A stretch of 64,000 nt of DNA, taken from Bradyrhizobium sp. 141. GTDB taxonomy: Bacteria; Pseudomonadota; Alphaproteobacteria; Rhizobiales; Xanthobacteraceae. A program made the translations under genes and the position numbers. Location: assembly GCF_023074055.1 (NCBI RefSeq), contig NZ_JADPKR010000055.1, positions 1 through 64,000 on the forward strand, in the 5' to 3' direction. The notes below the pieces were generated by a model, which was not told the DNA's origin, searched no databases, and was given only the letters and a program-made list of their open reading frames with translations. This document shows, in pieces, positions 46,425 to 54,080 of this stretch (position 1 is the stretch's first letter; each line of letters opens with the position of its first letter).

Positions 46425-46465
46425 CTGAAAACGCCACCCCGCATCGCGAGGCATCATCCCCTGAT

Positions 46466-46494
46466 CCTGCGATGTTATAATGTAACATCGCAGG
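46466..46494. promoter_or_regulatory. Zur-type operator palindrome
   Basis: Perfect 12-bp arms, CCTGCGATGTTA (46466-46477) and TAACATCGCAGG (46483-46494), flank TAATG. The core GATGTTATAATGTAACATC closely resembles the GTTATA-n-ATAAC pattern of Zur boxes. It is centred about 55 bp upstream of the DUF2946 start, where bound repressor would block transcription of DUF2946 and the receptor when zinc is plentiful. Confidence 0.8.
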
Positions 46495-46602
46495 AACGAG
46501 GAACGGATGTCAACCGTGAGCGGACCTGTCGGCGCGGGCCGTCGATCTGATGTGTCGTTGGGGCAACTAAAACATGATCCAGCAGGACGGTCGCGCGGCG
46601 GG

Positions 46603-49600
46603 TCAGAACTGGTAGACGAAGCGGGCCTTTGCGGCGTGGGAGCTTGCAGGTCCGGAAACGCGGCCGGAATAGCTCACGCCGAGCATGGCATTCGTCGTGA
46701 TCAGCGCATCGGCGCTGGCTTCGGCTGCGAGCGCGTCGGCGGCAATCGGGACGCCGGATATGCCGAAGGGGCCGGGGCTATCGGCAAACGCCATGGCGGA
46801 CAGCGGGGCGGAATGGGTCCATGCGCGCTGCCAGCCCAGCGATGCCGCGACGACGATCGGCCACGGAGCTGCGGCAAGGACCTTGCTGCCGCGGGCGCCG
46901 AGCGTGGTGTAGGCGGTGTCGTTGGAGGCTCCGCCAACGCGCAGGGCAGCTGGGCCACCGGCCTCGGTGAACGAACCGGTCGAGGCGCGAACGTATGCGG
47001 CGTTCACGAAGGCTTCGAGCGCCAGCTGCGTCACCGGCACGCGCCAGGCGGCTTCAGCGAACGCTTGACCGGTCGACCCGTGATAGCTTGCGCGTGCGAA
47101 ATCGCCGAACGTACCAAAGGCGATGGTGCGGGTGGTCGTGATGTCGTGCCGTGCGTAGGCAAGGCCGCCCTTGAACGCGAAGGCGCCAACCTGCGTGCCG
47201 CCATAGACGGCCAAGTGAGCAGTGTCGATGGTGCCGTTGGACGCGCGGGCCGCAACCGACGTGCTCGTGCTGCCGCCGCCTGCGGCGAAGCCAAACCGCC
47301 ATCTGTTGTTCAACGTCACATCGACGCCGCCGAAACCTCCGCCGGTGTTGTAACGAATCGTGGCCGCGTTGCCGTCGCCGTCCCGCTGCGCCCAATTGCC
47401 GTAACCCTGGGCCCATGCGGAGTAGACCGGCTGCGCCGGCTCGGCGCGGATCGGCCATCGTGGTTCGGCCTTCAGGTTGCGTCGCTGGTCCTTGGTATAG
47501 CCGAGCGCCGCATCGGCCTCCTCCGCAACCAAATTCGCGGTCGTCGAGGGCAGCAGCGAAGGCGTCGAGGCAATCTGCGAGAGTCGGCCGAGGATCGCAT
47601 CGCGGATGAAGCGACTATCCTCGATCATTGCGGTGCGCAGGCTCGGGTGAATTTCGCCGGATGCCAGATCGAACGCGTTGCGCGCCTGATCCGGCGTCAG
47701 GAATAGCGCCGCGAGAACCAGCGGATTGGTCAGGCCGAGCAGTGCGATGCCGCTGCCGGCGGCTCGCTGGTTCGGCGTGTTGCCGATCGCGGCAAAGTCG
47801 ACGCTGTTGCGCGTCAACGTCAGATAGACGTTGCTGGGATCGTAGGTCAGCGCCGGAGCGAGGAACGCGAAGTTCGATGTCACCGCATCATAGGTGCCGG
47901 TGCGTGCGCCGGTCGATGTCAGAATGGTGTAGACGGTCGTCGGGTTGTAGGCGCCAGAACCGGCGAGCACGCGAACGGTGCCGCCGTTGATGGTCGCCGT
48001 GCCGTTCACCAGAATGAGGTCGGACTGTCCCGCCGTATTGACCTCGACATTGTAGAACGAGCCTACGTTCTGTACGTACGGGCCGTTGACGTTGAGTGTG
48101 CCGATCGAATTGCCGGGCGCGATGGTGCCGCCAACCGTCGTCTGCCCGACCGTGCCCGTGCCGCCGAGTGTGCCGTTGGAATTGACTGTCGCGACGCTGT
48201 TCGACAGATCGCCGTTGACCGTGAGAAGGCCGTCATTCACGGTCGTCGTGCCGGTATACGCCGAGCTGTTGCCGCTCATGATCAGCGAGCCCGTACCTTG
48301 CTTGATGAACGCGCCGTTGCCGGTCAGATTGCCCTGGAACGTGCGGTCCAGATTGTTGCCGACGGTCAACGATCCTGCGCCGATGGCCGCCGTGCCGGGT
48401 CCGCCAAATGCACCGACGGTCTGGCTGAATCCCGCGAGATTGAATGTGGCCCCGCCAAAGATGAACAGGCTCCCTGTCGAGGCCAGGCGATTGCTGGTGC
48501 CCAGCGTCAGCGTGCCTTGCGCAACCGACGTACCGCCCGTGTAGGTGTTTGCCGCCGACAGCGTGAGGGTTCCCGCGCCGGTCTTGGTGACGCTGCCTGT
48601 GCCGGAAATCACATTCCCGAACGTGAAAGAGTTGGAGCGGTAGAAGGTAAGAAACGCGTTGTTGACGATGTTGCCGCTGATCGACCCCGTGGTGCCGCCC
48701 GTGCCGATTTGCAAGGTACCGGCCGAAATGGTCGTGGTGCCGGTGTACGTGTTGGCGCCGGACAGGGTGAGCAGGTTGTTGCCGAGCTTTTCGAATGTTC
48801 CGTTGCCGGAGATGGCCCCGGCGTAGGTTGTGATCGACGAGAGATTGACGGCCATCGCACCGTTGTTGGTGACGTTGCCGGAGATGAGACCCGTTGTGCC
48901 GCCATTGCCGAATTGCGCCGTCGCGCCGGCCGCGATGTTTGTCGTCCCCGTGTACGTGTTGTTGCCAGGGAGGATCGTCGTGCCGGACAGAAAGTTGACG
49001 GTGCCGGCGCCGCCCTGGATGCTTGGAGCGAACAGATAATTGTTCGAGGTATGATTGAAGTTGATCGTGCCGGTCGCGCCCGTTGCGAACACGACGTTTG
49101 TCGCGTTGAGCGTACCGGCTGCTGCCGCCGGACTGGCTGCGGCAGCGCCGATATTGAGCGTCGCCTGGCTGCCAGCGGCGCCGCCGAGAACAACGGAAAT
49201 CGGACCGGTTGAATTGATGTTCACCGTACCGCCGTCGGCGATAGTGAGTGTGGCGTTGCTGGTCGACGCGCTTCCGATTGCCAAGCCTTGCGGTTGACTA
49301 CCAGGAACAGAGGGGACGTCGAGGACTGTCCAGACCGACCCGGCTCCGGTGACAAGCGCGGTGCCGGTACCGCGCTCGCCGACCTGGGTATAACCGGTCG
49401 TCAGCGCACCGCCATTGCTGACGGTGATGTTGCCGGTCGTGCCCGCATTGTATGCAACATAGACGTCGTAAGGCGTGGTGAACGATGAGCTCGCGCCGGT
49501 CACGACCAGCGAGCCGGTCGAGCCCGACGCGATGCCCATGCGAAGCTGCATGAATTGGCCGTTGGTGACGGCGGCGCTATCCCTGACCGTGACTTTGCCG

Positions 49601-50568
49601 CCGTTGGAGACGGTGAGCGTGCCGGTGCCGTTGATCTTGCTGCCGATGCCGACCACGCCCTGGGACGAGCCAGCGGAGTTACCAACAATCTCCCATTGCG
49701 ATCCTGCGCCGGTCACCGTGGCATTGCCGCCGAGGGATACGGTGGGAATGAGAGTGTTGCTGCTGGTTGACGTGACTTTCGCGCCGCTGGAAACGTTCAC
49801 CGCGCCGGTGCCAATCGTGCCGATGTTCAGCGTGCCGGTGGTCCAGGTCGTTCCTGCGCCGGCGATATTCGCCGTGCCGACACCAGTGGCATTGCTGGAT
49901 CCGATGAAGGTCAAACCGCTGCTAGAACCGGTCGATCCGTTGTTGAGATTGAGCGTTCCGTTGCCCCGTTCGCCGATGGTCATCGCCCCGGTGGTCATGG
50001 TGGCATTGGAGACGGTGAGGGTGCCGGTGGCGGTGGACGTGAAGTAGCCGATGGTTGTCCCGCCCGTCGTGAGCGATGCGCCATTCGTGATGTTGACCTG
50101 ACCGTTGGTGTTCGCGTCCGCAGCGATGAACAGCGAGCCTGGATTGAATCGCGAGTTGGCGCCGGTCGCGGTGATCGTACCCGCCGAATTGGGGCTGTCG
50201 GCGGCCGTGGCGGTGCCGGTGGTCGACAGCAGGCCGCCGTTCGTGATGTTGACCGTGCCCGTGCCGAGAATTCCGGCAAACAGCGATGTCGCTGCAAGGG
50301 TGCCGCCCGCAACGTTCAACGTGCCGCTCTGGCCGCCGGCGCTGCCGAGGTCGACGCGTCCCGCGACCGCGCCGGGGGCGTTGATCGTCGCAGGATTCGG
50401 CGTGCCCGCGTTGTTGATCGTCACAGCCGTGGCCGAACCGGGGACAGCCGTGGGATTCCAGTTTCCTGCCGTGAACCAGTCTGCCGAAACCGTGCCGAGC
50501 CAGTCGGCCGCAACGGCCGGCGAAACGACGAACAAGTGCCCGCCAAGCACGTGCTGGCTAGCAGCCAA
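46603..50568 (-). CDS. Autotransporter outer-membrane beta-barrel protein (start frameshifted)
   Basis: A large type V secreted surface protein. The passenger (residues about 20-1040) is Gly/Thr/Asn/Ser-rich with beta-helix repeats (T-L-T-V-S-N-G-G), including four passenger-associated repeats with N-T-Y-T-G-T-T-type motifs near residues 536, 608, 674 and 770. The C-terminal autotransporter barrel covers about 1050-1321 (W-A-Q-G-Y-G-N-W) and ends in Y-Q-F. The open frame starts only at TTG 50568, inside the expected signal peptide. Another frame from ATG 50642 encodes the first half (R-R-F-H-W-L-L-A-S-T-C-L-A-G-T), and this frame supplies the second (L-F-V-V-S-P-A-V-A-A). One added base near 50535 would give an intact 1346-residue protein. 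It lies downstream of a lux-box-like site and a LuxR gene. Confidence 0.88.
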   Translation of the reverse strand: MAASQHVLGGHLFVVSPAVAADWLGTVSADWFTAGNWNPTAVPGSATAVTINNAGTPNPATINAPGAVAGRVDLGSAGGQSGTLNVAGGTLAATSLFAGILGTGTVNITNGGLLSTTGTATAADSPNSAGTITATGANSRFNPGSLFIAADANTNGQVNITNGASLTTGGTTIGYFTSTATGTLTVSNATMTTGAMTIGERGNGTLNLNNGSTGSSSGLTFIGSSNATGVGTANIAGAGTTWTTGTLNIGTIGTGAVNVSSGAKVTSTSSNTLIPTVSLGGNATVTGAGSQWEIVGNSAGSSQGVVGIGSKINGTGTLTVSNGGKVTVRDSAAVTNGQFMQLRMGIASGSTGSLVVTGASSSFTTPYDVYVAYNAGTTGNITVSNGGALTTGYTQVGERGTGTALVTGAGSVWTVLDVPSVPGSQPQGLAIGSASTSNATLTIADGGTVNINSTGPISVVLGGAAGSQATLNIGAAAASPAAAAGTLNATNVVFATGATGTINFNHTSNNYLFAPSIQGGAGTVNFLSGTTILPGNNTYTGTTNIAAGATAQFGNGGTTGLISGNVTNNGAMAVNLSSITTYAGAISGNGTFEKLGNNLLTLSGANTYTGTTTISAGTLQIGTGGTTGSISGNIVNNAFLTFYRSNSFTFGNVISGTGSVTKTGAGTLTLSAANTYTGGTSVAQGTLTLGTSNRLASTGSLFIFGGATFNLAGFSQTVGAFGGPGTAAIGAGSLTVGNNLDRTFQGNLTGNGAFIKQGTGSLIMSGNSSAYTGTTTVNDGLLTVNGDLSNSVATVNSNGTLGGTGTVGQTTVGGTIAPGNSIGTLNVNGPYVQNVGSFYNVEVNTAGQSDLILVNGTATINGGTVRVLAGSGAYNPTTVYTILTSTGARTGTYDAVTSNFAFLAPALTYDPSNVYLTLTRNSVDFAAIGNTPNQRAAGSGIALLGLTNPLVLAALFLTPDQARNAFDLASGEIHPSLRTAMIEDSRFIRDAILGRLSQIASTPSLLPSTTANLVAEEADAALGYTKDQRRNLKAEPRWPIRAEPAQPVYSAWAQGYGNWAQRDGDGNAATIRYNTGGGFGGVDVTLNNRWRFGFAAGGGSTSTSVAARASNGTIDTAHLAVYGGTQVGAFAFKGGLAYARHDITTTRTIAFGTFGDFARASYHGSTGQAFAEAAWRVPVTQLALEAFVNAAYVRASTGSFTEAGGPAALRVGGASNDTAYTTLGARGSKVLAAAPWPIVVAASLGWQRAWTHSAPLSAMAFADSPGPFGISGVPIAADALAAEASADALITTNAMLGVSYSGRVSGPASSHAAKARFVYQF

Positions 50569-50700
50569 TGGAATCGACGCGCAAACAAGCCCTCCGGCTG
50601 CGGTCGGGACATGTCCCGGCGCAGCTTCTGTATACCCGCCATAACACCCCCAGAATCCCGAATTTCGAAGAAGATCTAACGGTGGAGGGCCGCCGGCTGC

Positions 50701-50720
50701 ACCTATCTGATCAGACAGGT
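50701..50720 (-). promoter_or_regulatory. lux-box-like operator upstream of the autotransporter
   Basis: On the minus strand the site reads ACCTGTCTGATCAGATAGGT. It matches the classical Vibrio lux box ACCTGTAGGATCGTACAGGT at 15 of 20 positions, and its own half-sites pair at 9 of 10. It lies 58 bp upstream of ATG 50642 of the autotransporter and in the gap after the LuxR-type gene. A -10-like TTAGAT occurs about 21 bp downstream. The rest of 50643-50883 shows no gene. Confidence 0.75.
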
Positions 50721-50883
50721 TGCGGATGTTTGGCTCTATAAAGGCCCGAGCAGTGTCAATCGCGCCACAGCTTCGATGCTGAACTCGGTTCGAGTTTTCC
50801 TGGTTTCCACGAAGGACGCGCAGCGCCGAGCTGAAATGCCCAAAACCTGAGCAATCCCCCTCAGGGATCGCCGCTTGGCTGCG

Positions 50884-51603
50884 TTACATCAAGCCGTGCA
50901 TCACGAGCAGCGCAACGGCTTCCGTGCGCGTCGATTTCTTCAGCTTCTTCTTGGCATTCTCGACATGGAAGTGAACCGTGGATTCGGAGATGTCGAGCAC
51001 TTGGGCGATTTCCCAGTCGGACTTGCCGACAGCGACCCACTTCATGCATTCGAGTTCGCGCGCGGTCATGACAGGTACGGGCTCCGGCGAAACGCCGAAT
51101 CCGAGGGTGTGACGGCAGGCTTCGTGGATCGATCGCGCAGCCAGTTCCAACCGCCCCCGCTCGCCCGGTGACAACGCGAGTTTCGAGCGCGCCAACATGC
51201 TGACGAGTCCCTGATACCCGGCCGGACCGTGGACCGGTACACACAGTCCATCGACCCAGCCGTGATCGTACGCGAATTGATAGAGCGCCTTCGACTCTGC
51301 AGGCAGATGCGGATCGGAATAGACCTCGTCCCAAACGAATGGCGTCATCCGCCGCCGGGCGGCAAATACGAGCGGGTCGCGGCGTTCGAGATTTTGCTCG
51401 GCATAGAGCTGAATGACGTTCTCCGGCCAATCGACGAAGAAGAAGCGGGTCGATCGTTGTTCGCCGACGCCATGCCACGCACCGCAGGCGGAGGCATCGA
51501 AGCCATAGCCGAGGATCACGCGCTTGAACTGCTCGATCAACTCCTCAATGGGAGCGTCGCCGGCGCAGGCATCGACAAATGCAAAAACGGATTCAGTCGT
51601 CAT
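50884..51603 (-). CDS. LuxR-family regulator with autoinducer-binding domain (solo, no LuxI nearby)
   Basis: A 239-residue quorum-sensing-type regulator. The N-terminal autoinducer-binding domain (about residues 15-160) has W-P-E-N-V-I-Q-L-Y, R-R-D-P-L-V and T-P-F-V-W. The C-terminal LuxR helix-turn-helix (about 175-235) has T-A-R-E-L-E-C-M, D-W-E-I-A-Q-V-L-D-I-S-E-S-T-V and H-V-E-N-A-K-K-K-L. ATG 51603 gives the standard family length; ATG 51768 would add 55 residues. Compared with TraR, Trp57 is replaced by Val, while Tyr61, Asp70, Pro71 and Trp85 are kept, so it may bind a non-standard ligand. It probably controls the autotransporter downstream. Confidence 0.88.
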   Translation of the reverse strand: MTTESVFAFVDACAGDAPIEELIEQFKRVILGYGFDASACGAWHGVGEQRSTRFFFVDWPENVIQLYAEQNLERRDPLVFAARRRMTPFVWDEVYSDPHLPAESKALYQFAYDHGWVDGLCVPVHGPAGYQGLVSMLARSKLALSPGERGRLELAARSIHEACRHTLGFGVSPEPVPVMTARELECMKWVAVGKSDWEIAQVLDISESTVHFHVENAKKKLKKSTRTEAVALLVMHGLM

Positions 51604-51947
51604 TCCAAAATACAATTCGAAAAAAATTCGTTCGCAATAAAACGCGCCATCAAACGGACGCGTGAATTCATCCCCTGTCAAGTAAAATGTCTGCAGGAGA
51701 TGACGGAAGGCTAAAGCAAGATCCGGAAACGTGTGAAGCGGTTCTCCGAAAAGATCATGCTCAAACAACGACTAAAGCGGGATGACGATTCATCCAAATC
51801 TCATCGCGCTTTGGTCGTTCAAGCTCAGACCAAGGTGCGACGGGTTAGACGTCGAACGGAGACCGATTGGCGGCGATGCGCTCTCCATTCCCGCAAGGGA
51901 GGGAGAACGCACCGCCATCGCTGTGGTCATCCCATCGCGCTTGGGGA
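51604..51947. other. 344-bp intergenic region with LuxR promoter and degraded repeats
   Basis: No gene is supported. The part next to luxR is AT-rich and contains a consensus -35 TTGACA on the minus strand (within 51675-51685), but I see no clear -10. The stretch 51712-51826 is a degraded gagcatgatc-family element (ccgaaaagatcatgctcaaa, then agcgggatgacgattcatcc, mirrored by tctcatcgcgcttt). Around 51890-51920 is a trace of the cttctcccgcaaggga family. Confidence 0.6.
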
Positions 51948-54011
51948 TCAGCGCCCCTCGCGCACCCACGTCGCCGCGAAGGCGCCGAGCAGCAGCAACA
52001 GGCCGATCACGCCGGCGAAGATCGGCAGCACGCCGACACCTTTCACCACGCTGGCATCCCGCATCCGCACGCCCATCCAGCCGTCGCCATGGAACATGCC
52101 CACCGAGCGCACCGGCAGGATGCGCGGCAGCTCGACGCTTGAGCCACTGGCCACGCGGACGGCGTCGCCGCCGGTCGCCTGGGTCAGCGGCTTCAACGTG
52201 TCGGTGGTGGAGGTGACTTCCGAAAATTCTTTCGGATTGGTCGGGCCGACATTGATCAGCGCCTTCAGCGTGCCGTCGGTCGCCTGCCACAGGCCGAGCT
52301 CGCTCGCGGGAAGGCTGGCGCGCCATTCGCCGGGATCGCCGGGGCTCAGCGTCAAATCGTTCGACACGCCTGACGGCGAGGTCACGCTCACCGGCTGGAC
52401 GCTGTCGGCCATCGTCTGACGCACCACGACGAGGTCCTTGCCCTGCACCTGCAGACGCAGCGCCTCTTCATCGAGGTCCGGCTGCTTCATCAGCCAGTGC
52501 GACATCCGCCTGAGCAGATCGAGATGCGGGCCGCCGCCCTCATAGCCGCGGGCCCACAGCCAGATGTGGTCGGAGAGCAAGAGCGCGACGCGGCCCTCGC
52601 CGAAGCGCGACAGGAAGAGGAGCGGTTTGCCGTCGGCCCCCGTCATCACCGGCGGGTTGACGGAATTGCGGGTGTCGACCGTCCTGAAGAAGCGGCTCCA
52701 GCGCGGCGGCTCGCTTCCGGAGCCCTCCAGGGCGCGCGTGACGGGGTGGCGTTTGCCGATGTCGGACAGATGCGCATAGAACGGCTTTTCCGTCACGCCG
52801 ACGGGTTCGGCCGGCAGCACCGTATCCAGCGGCGTGCGCCAGATGCTGGTGTTGGAGGCGTAGTCGGGTCCGGCCGAGACCAGCACCGCGCCGCCCGAGC
52901 GGACATAGCGCGCGATGTTGTCGAAATAGGCGATCGGCAGCACGCCCTGACGGGCGTAGCGATCGAAGATGATCAGCTGGAATTCGTTGATCTTCTGCTG
53001 GAACAATTCGCGGGTCGGAAACGCGATCAGCGACAATTCGTTGATCGGCGTGCCGTCCTGCTTCTCCGGCGGACGCAGAATGGTGAAATGCACGAGGTCG
53101 ACGCTGGCGTCGGACTTCAAGAGGTTGCGCCAGGTGCGCTCGCCGGAATGCGGCTCGCCCGAGACCAGCAGCACGCGCAGCTTGTCGCGAACGCCATCGA
53201 TGGCGACGACGGCACGGTTGTTCACCGGCGTCAATTCGCGTTCGAGCGGCGAGGCCTCGATCTCGACGATGTTCGGCCCGGCATGCTTGATGTCGACGTC
53301 CACACTCGCGGCCTGACCGCTCGACAGCGTGCGCTCGTTGATGACCTCGCCGTCCCTGCGGACCGTGACCTTGGCGCGCTCGCCGGTGACCCCCTGGTCG
53401 TCGAGGCGGTAGCTGATGGTCTGGGTCTGGCCGACGATGCCGAAGCGCGGCGCGGCCGTGATCGCGATGCGGCGGTCGCGCTCGTCCTTCTGCCCGGTAA
53501 CCAACGCGTGCACCGGCGCCTGGAAGCCGAGCGCGGCGGCGTTCGCCGGAATGTCGTGGACGCGGCCGTCGGTGATCAGGAACGCGCCGGCGACGCGGTC
53601 GACCGGCACGTCCGACAAGGTCGAGGCGAGGGCGCCGAACAGCTTTGTGCCGTCGGTCTCGCCGTCGGCCTGTCCGGCGTCGACGACGCGAACTTCGAGA
53701 CCCTTGATCTTCTTCAGGCTGTCGACCAGCGCCTCCTGCGCCTGCGCGGCCTCACGATTGCGGTTGCCGAAATTCTGGCTCGGGCTCTTGTCGACGACGA
53801 CGGCGGCAACCGAGGTGAGGGGATCGCGGTCCTCGCGGGTGAAGGAGGGATTGGAGAGCGCCAGCAGGAACAGCGCCAGCGCGGCGACGCGCACGGCGGC
53901 GCCGCGTGCGCGCGCGAGCAGCAGCACGAGCGCGACGACGACGATCGCGGCGAGCGCGAGCCAGAGGACGATCGAGGGGACAAGCGGCGTGAACGCGATG
54001 CCGTAATTCAT
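51948..54011 (-). CDS. Membrane protein with vWA-like and glutamine-amidotransferase-like regions (MoxR operon)
   Basis: A 687-residue protein with two N-terminal membrane helices (about residues 12-33 and 40-55), an extracytoplasmic region and a C-terminal helix (G-V-L-P-I-F-A-G-V-I-G-L-L-L). After the second helix a vWA-like segment carries an intact metal-site motif V-V-D-K-S-P-S (D-x-S-x-S) and F-L-I-T-D-G-R. A class-I amidotransferase-like domain follows (R-V-L-L-V-S-G-E-P and Y-V-R-S-G-G-A-V-L-V-S-A-G), probably without catalytic function. It is the last gene of the moxR operon, after a repeat element that separates it from the 934-residue gene. Function unknown. Confidence 0.82.
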   Translation of the reverse strand: MNYGIAFTPLVPSIVLWLALAAIVVVALVLLLARARGAAVRVAALALFLLALSNPSFTREDRDPLTSVAAVVVDKSPSQNFGNRNREAAQAQEALVDSLKKIKGLEVRVVDAGQADGETDGTKLFGALASTLSDVPVDRVAGAFLITDGRVHDIPANAAALGFQAPVHALVTGQKDERDRRIAITAAPRFGIVGQTQTISYRLDDQGVTGERAKVTVRRDGEVINERTLSSGQAASVDVDIKHAGPNIVEIEASPLERELTPVNNRAVVAIDGVRDKLRVLLVSGEPHSGERTWRNLLKSDASVDLVHFTILRPPEKQDGTPINELSLIAFPTRELFQQKINEFQLIIFDRYARQGVLPIAYFDNIARYVRSGGAVLVSAGPDYASNTSIWRTPLDTVLPAEPVGVTEKPFYAHLSDIGKRHPVTRALEGSGSEPPRWSRFFRTVDTRNSVNPPVMTGADGKPLLFLSRFGEGRVALLLSDHIWLWARGYEGGGPHLDLLRRMSHWLMKQPDLDEEALRLQVQGKDLVVVRQTMADSVQPVSVTSPSGVSNDLTLSPGDPGEWRASLPASELGLWQATDGTLKALINVGPTNPKEFSEVTSTTDTLKPLTQATGGDAVRVASGSSVELPRILPVRSVGMFHGDGWMGVRMRDASVVKGVGVLPIFAGVIGLLLLLGAFAATWVREGR

Positions 54012-54031
54012 GGCGGACTTCTATTCGTTGT

Positions 54032-54080
54032 GAGCATGATCTCGCCGGAAAACCGGCTTCCACTTTTCCGGATCATGCTC
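54032..54080. repeat. gagcatgatc-family palindrome inside the moxR operon
   Basis: gagcatgatctcgccggaaa with accggc at the left is mirrored by cttttccggatcatgctc at the right. The right end overlaps the stop codon of the 934-residue gene, and the element separates that gene from the next. Relatives lie at 21743-21814 and 51712-51826. Confidence 0.85.

Noticed and set aside
49475..50047. Val/Pro-rich plus-strand frame opposite the autotransporter, resembling a surface protein
   Set aside because: It mirrors the Thr/Gly/Asn repeats of the real passenger on the opposite strand and has no ribosome-binding site or signal.
51660..51700. Second lux-box-like CCTGT ... GCAGG upstream of luxR
   Set aside because: The half-sites are 24 bp apart end to end instead of 20 and the interior does not match.
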